From positions 1-28,646 of the IMG/VR virus record IMGVR_UViG_3300025276_000162: DNA of 28,646 bases. One strand, given 5' to 3'. Origin of the DNA: a virus. The translations under genes and the position numbers were made by a program. Positions 1 to 8,124 of the stretch are shown piece after piece (position 1 is the stretch's first letter; every line of letters begins with the position of its first letter). The notes beneath the pieces are model-generated. The model was not told the DNA's origin and did no database searches. It was given only the letters and a program-made list of their open reading frames with translations.

Positions 1-48
1 GAATATCAATATCAGGTAATATTAGTATAGGCAAAAAGGAAGAATAAA

Positions 49-318
49 ATGGCAAGAGAAAACGCACAAATAGCACAAGACTACTCAGCAATGCTGGGCA
101 GTGTAAGTGTTATTACAGAAGTTATAGCGACGCATAACAAAGGTGGTTCAGCAACGGATGAAGACTTTTGTAACGACATGACAGCAGCAGAAAAGAAAGA
201 GCGTACAGCTAGAAGTAAAGGTTATTTAGTTCATATGAAGGCATTAGATGATTGGGGTAGCGAAGATATGACTCCAGTAACAAATGCAATTAGCGCGGCT
301 ACAACCTTTATAGGATAA
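49..318 (+). CDS. small phage protein of unknown function
   Basis: This encodes an 89-residue soluble, polar protein with no signal peptide or membrane segment. An AGGAAG ribosome binding site lies 6 bases before the ATG. The sequence is Ala/Thr rich, with a charged middle (residues about 45-60, AAEKKERTARSKG) likely to be helical. I do not recognise a named family. It is the first gene of a co-directional plus-strand run that leads into the virion genes and is probably transcribed late with them. A minor virion or assembly role is inference from position only. The upstream 48 bases are AT rich, and I could not define a promoter there. Confidence 0.75.
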   Translation: MARENAQIAQDYSAMLGSVSVITEVIATHNKGGSATDEDFCNDMTAAEKKERTARSKGYLVHMKALDDWGSEDMTPVTNAISAATTFIG

Positions 319-344
319 ACAAACCATAAAATAGGGAGAAAATT

Positions 345-587
345 ATGGCTAAAAAAGAAGAAGTTAAAGAAAACGTAATTAATATTGACGGGCAAGATTT
401 TACAGAGAAATCTCTGTCTCAATCGTCTAAATATTTAATTGCTCAGATTAAGGATTTGGAGGCGCAACAAAGCAATCTTCAATTCCAAATGGATCAAAAG
501 TTAGCGGCTCTTAGTGTTATGAGGGCTAAACTTGCTGAATCTTTAAAGCCTGAAGAAATAGAAGAGGCTATCGAAGCAGCTTCCTAA
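345..587 (+). CDS. small coiled-coil phage protein (DUF6447-like)
   Basis: An 80-residue protein with GGGAGAA seven bases ahead of the ATG. The N-terminus has the pattern INIDGQDFTEKSLS, followed by a long heptad-like helix (residues about 28-70, with IAQIKDLEAQQ and MDQKLAALSVMRAKLAE) and an acidic tail. This arrangement, an 'NIDG' strand and then a helix that pairs with itself, matches small phage proteins I associate with DUF6447; the family name is from memory. Its role is unknown. It lies 26 bases after the previous gene and 21 before the large virion gene, so it belongs to the same late operon. Confidence 0.78.
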   Translation: MAKKEEVKENVINIDGQDFTEKSLSQSSKYLIAQIKDLEAQQSNLQFQMDQKLAALSVMRAKLAESLKPEEIEEAIEAAS

Positions 588-608
588 AAAAATGAAAGAT
601 GTTGACCT

Positions 609-2504
609 ATGCCTTTAACCAAGTTACAGTTTAAACCCGGTATTAACAGAGATGTAACGTCCTACTCTAACGAAGGTGGTTGGGTTGACTCGGACAAAGT
701 ACGTTTTCGGCTAGGGTTTCCAGAGAAAATAGGTGGTTGGGTTAAGTATTCCTCAAACGCTTTTTTGGGGACCTGCCGTGCTTTGCATACGTGGGTTACT
801 TTAAACGGTACGCAATACCTTGGACTAGGTACGCATCTTAAATACTACTTAGAAATAGGCCAGTCCTTTAGTGACATAACGCCTATTCGAAAAACAAGTA
901 CAAACTCTATTACCTTTGCAGCAACCGACGGATCTTCTACTCTTACGGTTACAGATTCTAGCAACGCTTCTGTTGTAAATGATTTTGTAACGTTTTCTGG
1001 AGCAGCGTCTTTAGGCGGCCTTGTTACAGCGGCGGTGTTAAATCAAGAGTATCAAATAATTGGTATTACCAGTGCAAACGTTTATACAATAACGGCTAAA
1101 AGCACTGCGGGGGTTACAGTTACTGCTAATTCTAGTGATAGTGGAAACGGTGGTTCTGGAGTAGATGGCCTTTATCAACTTAACGTTGGCTTAGACACAG
1201 AAGTTGGCGGCACGGGTTGGGGCGCGGGAACTTGGGGCCGTAGTACGTGGGGTTCTGGCGCGGACATCAGTTCCGTAACCTCGTTACGTCTTTGGAGTCA
1301 CGATAACTTTGGTGAGGATTTACTGATAAACCCAAGAGATGGTGGCGTTTTCTATTGGGATGCTTCTGCTACGAATGCTTTTACCACAAGAGCTGTGGAA
1401 ATAGGCACGTTAACAGGGGCTTCTGACACACCAACAATAGCAAAACAAGTTATGGTTTCGGATAACAGCAGGCACGTTATTGCCTTTGGCACAAACACAA
1501 TTGGTACAACAATTCAAGACTCACTGTTAATACGGTTCTCGGACCAAGAATCTTTTCTTAACTGGACCCCGCAAGCAACAAACTCCGCTGGAGATTTACG
1601 AATTGGGTCTGGTTCTAATTTTGTTCGTGCTATTGAAACCAAACGAGAGATTTTAATCTGGACCAATAGTTCATTGCAAACAATGCAATACTTAGGACCA
1701 CCGTTTGTTTTTGGTATTCAACCTTTAGCCACAAACATTACAATCATGGGAGCAAATTCAATAGCTGCCGTGCAAGATACCGTTTACTGGATGGGCAAAG
1801 ATTGTTTCTATGTGTATGACGGACAGACAAAACAATTGCCTTGCACCGTTAAAGAAGAAGTTTTCTTTAACTTTAACTCTGGTCAAGAAGAAAAAGTATA
1901 TGCAGGTATAAACTCTGAGTTTAGCGAAGTAACTTGGTTCTATTGTTCTGACGATAACTCTGTATCTAATGGTGGAGACGGTCAAAACAACAAGTACGTA
2001 ACATATAACTTTGCGGAAAACCTTTGGTATTATGGCACTATGCCAAGATCTGCTTTCTTGGACCGTGGGCTACGAACTTTCCCAACTGCAACAGAAGACG
2101 GTTACTTGTATAGCCATGAAGTTGGATATGACGAAGACGGTGTGGCAATGACCTCTACTTTAGAGTCTAGTCCAATTGAACTAGGAGACGGACAAAAGTT
2201 TGTTGCCATTAGCCGTGTGATCCCAGACTTTACTTTTCAAGGTTCCACAACCAGCTCTCCTGTTGTTAATATGACGATGAGTATGCAAGATTTCCCTGGT
2301 AGTTCTTATGGTCAAACCGAAACCAACTCTACAACTTTAACTGCAAGTTCCACAACCACGGTTCCTTTTGAACAGTTTACACAAAAAGCAGACGTAAGAC
2401 TAAGAGGTAGATCTTTTGCTTTAAAGGTTGCGTCATCAGGTGCTGGAGTCAGATGGAGATTAGGTAGTCCAAGAATTAACACTAGAGAAGACGGTAGAAG
2501 ATAA
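609..2504 (+). CDS. large virion protein, probable tail / head-completion protein
   Basis: A 631-residue protein. The N-terminus (KLQFKPGINRDVTSYSNEGG, then SDKVRFRLGFPEKIGGW) is a signature I associate with podovirus-type structural proteins in marine phages. They resemble in layout the P22 gp10 / T7 gp12 tail-completion class, where a 'pG..rd.t....gg..d...vRfr.G.pekigGw' start precedes a beta-propeller-like body. The rest is beta-rich, Ser/Thr/Gly rich, with repeated 'W...tp', 'RDGGVFYW' and 'YVYDGQTKQLP' blades, and a C-terminal stretch (about 530-631) ending in RGRSFALKV and RWRLGSPRINTR. It overlaps the next gene as TAATG. The ribosome binding site is weak. The virion role is fairly safe; the exact position in the tail is inferred. 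Confidence 0.8.
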   Translation: MPLTKLQFKPGINRDVTSYSNEGGWVDSDKVRFRLGFPEKIGGWVKYSSNAFLGTCRALHTWVTLNGTQYLGLGTHLKYYLEIGQSFSDITPIRKTSTNSITFAATDGSSTLTVTDSSNASVVNDFVTFSGAASLGGLVTAAVLNQEYQIIGITSANVYTITAKSTAGVTVTANSSDSGNGGSGVDGLYQLNVGLDTEVGGTGWGAGTWGRSTWGSGADISSVTSLRLWSHDNFGEDLLINPRDGGVFYWDASATNAFTTRAVEIGTLTGASDTPTIAKQVMVSDNSRHVIAFGTNTIGTTIQDSLLIRFSDQESFLNWTPQATNSAGDLRIGSGSNFVRAIETKREILIWTNSSLQTMQYLGPPFVFGIQPLATNITIMGANSIAAVQDTVYWMGKDCFYVYDGQTKQLPCTVKEEVFFNFNSGQEEKVYAGINSEFSEVTWFYCSDDNSVSNGGDGQNNKYVTYNFAENLWYYGTMPRSAFLDRGLRTFPTATEDGYLYSHEVGYDEDGVAMTSTLESSPIELGDGQKFVAISRVIPDFTFQGSTTSSPVVNMTMSMQDFPGSSYGQTETNSTTLTASSTTTVPFEQFTQKADVRLRGRSFALKVASSGAGVRWRLGSPRINTREDGRR

Positions 2505-2827
2505 TGTCAGGAAATATAACAGCCTTTCCAAAACTTCCAGTACCTACGCAACAAGTAGATGTGCGGTACTTAACAGATCTGGTGCGTGCTCTAGAATCTT
2601 TTATAAATCAAGTACAAAACCCTGGACCTCAAAGAGGTACAGCGCAAACTCTTACTAATCTACAATTTGGTAATGATGTTGGTTTGGAAGAAGGGGCTTT
2701 GTATGTTACTAATTGTATTAACACTAATAGCCCTGGTTATGTAAGAATATCGTTGTTGAATGTAAGTGCCTGTGAAGGTTTAGATGGAACAGGTTCTGTA
2801 GGTACAGTTACCGTTGCTGTTTCTTAA
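2504..2827 (+). CDS. small unknown protein of the virion operon
   Basis: A 107-residue protein whose ATG shares a base with the stop of the preceding virion gene (TAATG), so translation is likely coupled. Residues about 20-45 (VDVRYLTDLVRALESFINQ) look helical; the remainder is beta-rich and Gly/Thr/Asn rich and ends in a repetitive GTGSVGTVTVAVS strand. No membrane segment and no catalytic motif are visible. The short helix followed by a beta domain would fit a small tail or fibre-attachment protein, but that rests only on context. Confidence 0.75.
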   Translation: MSGNITAFPKLPVPTQQVDVRYLTDLVRALESFINQVQNPGPQRGTAQTLTNLQFGNDVGLEEGALYVTNCINTNSPGYVRISLLNVSACEGLDGTGSVGTVTVAVS

Positions 2828-2848
2828 CGTGATGAGAAGGTTTAAAAT

Positions 2849-3619
2849 ATGTTAGGTTCTCTTTTAGGTGGCATTGCTGGGTTGTTGATTCCTGGTGGAG
2901 GAGGTTTTCTAGCTTCTACTATTGGCTCTGCTGTTGGTGGGTTGCTTTCTGGGCAAAACCCTAAAGACGCTATTAAAAATTCTTTAATCTTCGGCGGTGT
3001 TAACTACATGTTCCCTGGTGTGGCTAACGCATTACAACAATCCTCTATTGGAAGAAGTGCAACAAGTGCTCTCGGTAACATGGGCATAGGTTCAAACAAA
3101 GGACTAGCAGCATTAGCTAATACTGCTCCAACGACAAGCGCATCGGCGGCATCAGGGATAGCCTCTGCTGCAACAAAGGGTCCTTCGGTCAGACAGATTT
3201 ATAACTACGCTAATTTAGGATCAGGTATTGGTAGTCTTCTCAGTCAAGATAAACAAGGTTCTACAGAACCCCATCCTGACTACACTGGAGAAATTGACCG
3301 ATCAGAGTTTACAAAAAACCTATATGCGAATAAGTATAATGGTGAAAGATACGATACCGTTGAAGAAAGAGATGCTTCTGAACGTAGATATGCTGAAGAT
3401 ATAGGATTAGGTTATGCCCGTGGTGGTTATATCGAAGGTCCAGGTACTGGAAGAAGTGATGACATCCCAGCGCAAATATATCAAGGCGGTGTCCCGGTGC
3501 AAGAAGCACGACTCTCGGATGGAGAATTTGTTATGACGGAGCAGGCAGTAGAAAATGGTGGCGGAGCAGCTGCAATGTATGCAAGAATGAAACAACTTGA
3601 AAACGGAGGGCCTGCATAA
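2849..3619 (+). CDS. probable internal virion / tail-associated protein with SDGEFVMT motif
   Basis: A 256-residue protein. Residues 1-35 form a Gly/Leu-rich hydrophobic stretch with LLGGIAGLLIPGGGG and STIGSAVGGLLSG, like the small 'glycine zipper' segments of phage ejection proteins. The C-terminal third carries GGYIEGPGTGRSDDIPAQI followed by EARLSDGEFVMTEQAVENGG. This 'G.GtG.SDdIpA.l..GEfVmt..AV...G' element is widespread in phage virion proteins and tape-measure ends; its function is not established, although it probably binds another virion component. It ends as TAATG on the next gene. Placement in the internal virion group is an inference from this motif and the neighbours. Confidence 0.78.
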   Translation: MLGSLLGGIAGLLIPGGGGFLASTIGSAVGGLLSGQNPKDAIKNSLIFGGVNYMFPGVANALQQSSIGRSATSALGNMGIGSNKGLAALANTAPTTSASAASGIASAATKGPSVRQIYNYANLGSGIGSLLSQDKQGSTEPHPDYTGEIDRSEFTKNLYANKYNGERYDTVEERDASERRYAEDIGLGYARGGYIEGPGTGRSDDIPAQIYQGGVPVQEARLSDGEFVMTEQAVENGGGAAAMYARMKQLENGGPA

Positions 3620-5532
3620 TGGCTGAACAAACAGTAGTAAGCAGAACGGAACTACCTGACTGGCTTAGAACGTTTCAAGAAGACATACTTACAAGGGCAC
3701 AAGGCCTTGGCAGTCAGCAAATTACCATGCCAGAATATGAAGTTGCAGGTCGTACTCCTTTTCAACAACAAGCATCGCAGATGGCAGCGCAGGGCCTTGG
3801 ATCTTATATGCCAATGCTTCAAGCAGGGGCAACAAGCGTTGGTCAAGGTGTAGGTGCTACGCAACAAGGTATACAAAACTTAGGACAAGCGGCGCAAATG
3901 GCACAAAATGCTTATGCTGGTGCACTGCCCTATCAACAACAAGCCTATAATGCCATGAGTCAAAGTATTCCTACAACTCTTGCTGCCGCACAAGCAGGGC
4001 AACAGTTATCTGCTGCGGGACGAGAAGATTTAGGAGCTGCCGCTGGACAGGTTTTAGCCGCTGGGCAACAAGGACAACAGGCCGCAACTGGTGGAGCACA
4101 AGGTATTTTAGGTGCATCACAGCAAGGACAGGCTGGAATACTTGGCGCTGCTGCTCAAGGACAAGATGTAGCCGCTGGTGGAGCACAAGGTATTTTAGGT
4201 TCTGCCGCTCAAGGACAAGAAGCGGCAAGAATTGGATCTCAAGGATTGTCACAACTTTCCCAACAGTCCCAACTCACTGGACAACAGTCCGCTTCTAATA
4301 TTCAAAGTGAAGCAGCGAGAGCAGAAGAGGCAAGACAGTTTGGTTTAGGTACAGCTAAAGCTGGTATTGCAGGGCTTGAAGGTGCTTCTGAAAGATTTGA
4401 TCCCTCTCAAACAGGGGCGTTTATGAATGACTTTGAAGGTGCCGCTGTTCAACAGGCTCTTTCCGACATCCAACGTGCAAGTGATATTAAGAGCCAAGGA
4501 CTTGACGCGCAAGCAGTACAGGCTGGAGCGTTTGGTGGTTCAAGAGGAGCCATTCAACAATCAGAATTAGATAGAAGTACGTTAGAACAACAGGGCCGAA
4601 CAGCTGCTGGAATGCGCCAACAAGGATATGAAAGCGCATCGCAACGTGCACAAAAAGCATATGAAGACGCACTAGGAAGACAGATTCAATCCTCTCAAAC
4701 TATGGGGCAGCTTGGTCAAGCAGGTGCCGGAACTTCATTACAAGCAACGCAAACAGGAATGCAGGGTGCACAACAAGCAGGAGCTATGGGTTTATCAGGC
4801 CTTGCTCAAGCGGGACAACAAGGTCAAGCGGCTACAGGGCAAGCTATGCAAGGTGCACAAATGGGAATGCAAGGAGCACAGCAGGCAGGAGCTATGGGTT
4901 TACAAGGCGCACAGATGGGAATGCAGGGTGCACAACAGGCTGGCGCAATGGGAATGCAAGGCGCACAACAAGCAGGATCTATGGGAATGCAGGGTGCACA
5001 ACAAGCAGGATCGGCAGCTGCTCAAGCAGGTGGGCTCTCGGCCCAAGGTGCACAACTTGGTATGCAAGGCGCACAGATGGGAATGCAAGCGGCAAACCAA
5101 GCATCGAACATTGGTCAAGGAATCGGGCAACTTGGAACACAGTACGGGCAACTTGGTATGCAAGGCGCTGGTCAAATGGGTACGATTGCTGGTCAATACG
5201 GTGCAATGGGTCAAGGCTTGGGTGGTTTAGGAATGAACCAAGCGCAGTTGGGCGAAGCACAACAAGGTCTACAGTCAAACGATTTACAAACACTAACGCA
5301 ACTTGGTGGTCAGGAACAAGCACAGTATCAAGCACAATTGGATGCGGCTCGTCAGAACCAGTACCAAAACACTATGCAACCATATCAACAACTTGGCTTC
5401 TACTCAGATATCTATCAGGGTATGCCTTCATCGCAATCAACCTTTACACAGACCAATGCACCAGGGCCAAGCACACTCTCTCAACTTGGTGGCCTAGCCC
5501 TTGGCGGGTATGGTATGTACAGAGGCGGGTAA
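3619..5532 (+). CDS. Gln/Ala/Gly-rich repetitive internal virion protein
   Basis: A 637-residue protein. The N-terminus (ELPDWLRTFQEDILTRAQGL) is followed by an almost entirely helical, Gln/Ala/Gly-rich body. Residues about 150-205 repeat 'GAQGILG...QGQ'; residues about 378-495 repeat GMQGAQQAGAMG many times. Residues about 255-325 (RFDPSQTGAFMNDFEG, AFGGSRGAIQQSELDRSTLEQQ) form a less repetitive conserved core. The C-terminus ends in Gly/Tyr-rich GGYGMYRGG. Long amphipathic Ala/Gln helices suit an elongated ejection or core protein packed in the head. It starts in a TAATG overlap and is followed 12 bases later by the next virion gene. No enzyme motif is visible. Confidence 0.8.
   Translation: MAEQTVVSRTELPDWLRTFQEDILTRAQGLGSQQITMPEYEVAGRTPFQQQASQMAAQGLGSYMPMLQAGATSVGQGVGATQQGIQNLGQAAQMAQNAYAGALPYQQQAYNAMSQSIPTTLAAAQAGQQLSAAGREDLGAAAGQVLAAGQQGQQAATGGAQGILGASQQGQAGILGAAAQGQDVAAGGAQGILGSAAQGQEAARIGSQGLSQLSQQSQLTGQQSASNIQSEAARAEEARQFGLGTAKAGIAGLEGASERFDPSQTGAFMNDFEGAAVQQALSDIQRASDIKSQGLDAQAVQAGAFGGSRGAIQQSELDRSTLEQQGRTAAGMRQQGYESASQRAQKAYEDALGRQIQSSQTMGQLGQAGAGTSLQATQTGMQGAQQAGAMGLSGLAQAGQQGQAATGQAMQGAQMGMQGAQQAGAMGLQGAQMGMQGAQQAGAMGMQGAQQAGSMGMQGAQQAGSAAAQAGGLSAQGAQLGMQGAQMGMQAANQASNIGQGIGQLGTQYGQLGMQGAGQMGTIAGQYGAMGQGLGGLGMNQAQLGEAQQGLQSNDLQTLTQLGGQEQAQYQAQLDAARQNQYQNTMQPYQQLGFYSDIYQGMPSSQSTFTQTNAPGPSTLSQLGGLALGGYGMYRGG
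4753..5092 (+). repeat. tandem coding repeat (GMQGAQQAGAMG units)
   Basis: Degenerate tandem repeats of about 30-36 bases built on 'atgggaatgcaaggagcaca' encode 10-12 residue units ending in QQAGAMG or QMGMQGA. The copies are near-identical at DNA level between 4860 and 5010, which points to recent expansion. All units are multiples of three, so the frame is preserved. The copy number is likely to vary between related phages. Confidence 0.85.
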
Positions 5533-5544
5533 TAAGGAACTGAC

Positions 5545-8115
5545 ATGAACAACGTTAACAACCGGAAGATGTTTGCTAAACGCGATGCAAGAAACAAGCT
5601 TGCTGAGATGGGTGGAATTATGTCCTCCTCTCCAGAACTACTGGGCGAAGCACAGAAGTTTGCTAATGGTGGTTCTACTTATGTCCCTAATCAATTTGCA
5701 ATGCCTGACAGAAGACGTTTAGAGGATTCCGCTTTTACGCAATACGGCATGACGCTTAATGCAGATAATACTTTATCTCCTTATAAGACTGCATCAGATG
5801 CTTTATATGATCGTACAATGGCTGGTCAATCTAATTCTTTTTCCGCAAGTCAACCTGGTGAAGAAGAAAACGAAAATGTTGTTAGAGCACAGTTACTTCA
5901 AAGGTTTGGTGACAGGATTGGTGACAGTATTTTAAACACTGCAAAACAATTAAGGGCTAAAGCTAGAATACTTGGCGGGGTTCCAGACATTTTAGCTTCA
6001 TACGTTCAAGAAGCAACTGGGTTGGTTCAATCTACTTTAGGTTTTACAGAGGCGGGGGCTACAAGTTTTGACGATGCAGAAAAATTAAGAACAGATACAT
6101 TAAAAAATATGGGAAGTTCTGCTTCAGACCTTTTAAACCTTTCAAATGAAGGCCGCAGTCTCTCTCTAATGCCAGACATGTCAATAGACCGTTATGGTTT
6201 AAATGTCCCAGGAGGAGATTCTCCTAGAGAACGAATACGAAGATTAAACGCACAAAAGGAAAACGCTAGTCAAGTAGAGTATGAAGCTGGGCTTCCTGCT
6301 TTAAGAGAAAAGTTATCGGCTCTTGAGGGCAACGATCCAATGGGTATGCTTTCTGATACGTTTGTTGGTTCAATACAAAGACCCGAAGGTGGATATAGTA
6401 CAGAGATGAGCAACTTGTCTCCAGCCCCTGGTCAAGCAGAGGCTATATTTGGCACGGGAGCAGGAGCACGGTTTGCTGGTTCTGAGTTCACGGACTTTGA
6501 ACAGTTGGCTAAAGACAACCCAGAAATGATGGCAGCTAATTATGGAATGTTACAAGCGCAAGACGCAATGACTAACCAAGGTATAGTAAATTCTTTAGAT
6601 CCTGAATCAAGAGCCGCGCTTAGTGCTCAACAAGACTTAACGAGAGAAGAGTTTCTTAATCGTATGCCTGAACCATCTGGGAATGTAACACCTCTAAGTA
6701 AAGATCTTCAGTTAATGCCTTCTGAGCAAGCTCTTGCTGAAGCAAGTGATTACAATACTGCAAGAGATATTGCTCGTGCTAACGAAGCAGCAGCAAGTGA
6801 TTACAATACTGCAAGAGATATAGGCCAGGCTAACGAAGCAACAGCAAGGGACATCGGTGCGGCTAACGAAGCAGCTGCCATGTTTAATCAGCCAGGTGGT
6901 ATAAACTCACAGGGTCCTAACCCAGAAGTAACACCAGGGTATGTTTTTGATCGAGAACTGTTTCAAGCAAATGCTTCAAAGAACGAAGAGAACCAAACAG
7001 CCATAGACAATGCTACAGAATCTTTACTAAGGGCTAATACAAAAGAAGAAAAAGACACAATGAGAGAAGAGTATCTTAATCGTGTGTCCGATGACCCCGA
7101 AGTAGATGAAAATACTTTTATAAACAAACTTGATGGGTGGTTGACCAGTTTTGATGATGCTGTATTTGGTAGAAACAATGCTGCAAAAGTTGCAGCTGTT
7201 GTTGGAGAAGTAATAACTCCTGATGGATCTGGTCTTGAAGGAAACACTACAGAAGAATTAAAGGCGTTAGCACTTGCTGATAGCGATGAAGAAAAAATTG
7301 TAAATAATAATAAGAAAGCTAGTAGTAATGGTAATGTTGTTACTACCTCGACTGCTGAAAATAATATTTTAAGTTCAGTCGAACAGGGTAATGCTGCATT
7401 AGATCTTGCTCTGGGGGGAACAGGGGAAGTGTCCACAAGTACAACCCTAACACAAAAAAACAAAGAGATGCAGAAGTTGTATCAAGAGATGTTTGGTGAA
7501 GACGAGAAAGAAGTTGCCGCTGCTAAGTGGAACCAACTTGCAATGGTTGGGTTTGCAATTGCCGCTGGCAAAGATCCAAACGCCCTAACAAATATAGCCG
7601 CTGGATTACTGTCTGGTGCCAAACAAAAAAGACAAGATGTAGCAACAAGAAAAGCTAGAAGAGACAAGATTAAAATGTCAGCGTTTGATGCAGCCCTTTC
7701 TGGATCAGCAGCGGATAAAAAATTTGGAAGAGATTTAACAATTGCTAAAATGAAACTTGATGCAACAGGAGGTTACAGTAAAGATCAAAATCCGAATAGA
7801 ACGTTTTATCAACTTCTTCAAACTAATATAGATGCTTATCAAAAAACATATTTAGATATGCCTCCAAAAGACGCAAATAACAAGGCTTTAACAGGGGAGG
7901 CTTTAACAGATTTTATAAGGAAAAAAGCAACAGAAGATGCTTTGTCTACAGTCCAATTAAGAACTCCAACGTTTAGTCTTAAAAACTATGTACCACCGGA
8001 TGATGACTTAAGTATTCCAACTATTTCTACAAGAGAAGAATTTGATGCACTTCCTAGTGGGGCTGTATTTAATTCAATGTTTGAAGGTAAACTCGTAAAG
8101 CAGACGAAACCATAG
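5545..8115 (+). CDS. large internal virion protein
   Basis: An 856-residue protein with AAGGAACTGAC before the ATG. The N-terminus (RKMFAKRDARNKLAEMGGIM, SSPELLGEAQKFANGG) is a pattern I know from phage virion proteins of this operon type. The body is polar and helical; residues about 400-445 hold 2.5 copies of a 17-residue repeat (ASDYNTARDIGQANEAT type). Residues about 650-730 (EMFGEDEKEVAAAKWNQLAM, then VGFAIAAGKDPNALTNIAAG) resemble a region shared by many marine phage internal proteins. The C-terminus has ISTREEFDALPSGAVF, a short domain that I recall at the ends of other virion proteins. It sits between the repeat-rich protein and the 1348-residue protein, spaced 12 and 9 bases. It is probably ejected with or lines the DNA channel; this is inference. 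Confidence 0.8.
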   Translation: MNNVNNRKMFAKRDARNKLAEMGGIMSSSPELLGEAQKFANGGSTYVPNQFAMPDRRRLEDSAFTQYGMTLNADNTLSPYKTASDALYDRTMAGQSNSFSASQPGEEENENVVRAQLLQRFGDRIGDSILNTAKQLRAKARILGGVPDILASYVQEATGLVQSTLGFTEAGATSFDDAEKLRTDTLKNMGSSASDLLNLSNEGRSLSLMPDMSIDRYGLNVPGGDSPRERIRRLNAQKENASQVEYEAGLPALREKLSALEGNDPMGMLSDTFVGSIQRPEGGYSTEMSNLSPAPGQAEAIFGTGAGARFAGSEFTDFEQLAKDNPEMMAANYGMLQAQDAMTNQGIVNSLDPESRAALSAQQDLTREEFLNRMPEPSGNVTPLSKDLQLMPSEQALAEASDYNTARDIARANEAAASDYNTARDIGQANEATARDIGAANEAAAMFNQPGGINSQGPNPEVTPGYVFDRELFQANASKNEENQTAIDNATESLLRANTKEEKDTMREEYLNRVSDDPEVDENTFINKLDGWLTSFDDAVFGRNNAAKVAAVVGEVITPDGSGLEGNTTEELKALALADSDEEKIVNNNKKASSNGNVVTTSTAENNILSSVEQGNAALDLALGGTGEVSTSTTLTQKNKEMQKLYQEMFGEDEKEVAAAKWNQLAMVGFAIAAGKDPNALTNIAAGLLSGAKQKRQDVATRKARRDKIKMSAFDAALSGSAADKKFGRDLTIAKMKLDATGGYSKDQNPNRTFYQLLQTNIDAYQKTYLDMPPKDANNKALTGEALTDFIRKKATEDALSTVQLRTPTFSLKNYVPPDDDLSIPTISTREEFDALPSGAVFNSMFEGKLVKQTKP
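6742..6876 (+). repeat. 51-base tandem coding repeat
   Basis: Two adjacent 51-base units start at 6742 and 6793 and share their first 28 bases exactly; a partial third copy follows to about 6876. They encode ASDYNTARDIARANEAA, ASDYNTARDIGQANEAT and ARDIGAANEAA inside the 856-residue virion protein. The phase is preserved and the units look like a helical spacer. Confidence 0.85.
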
Positions 8116-8124
8116 GAGAAAATT

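Noticed and set aside
4712-5230. 172-codon plus-strand frame inside the repetitive virion gene
   Set aside because: It is the shifted reading of the Gln/Ala repeats, with a repetitive KVHNKQ-like product; it lacks a ribosome binding site and any family resemblance.
6963-7463. 166-codon minus-strand frame antisense to the 856-residue virion gene
   Set aside because: Its product is a low-complexity Ser/Val/Leu stretch typical of antisense to Glu/Lys/Asn-rich coding; no start signal or family.
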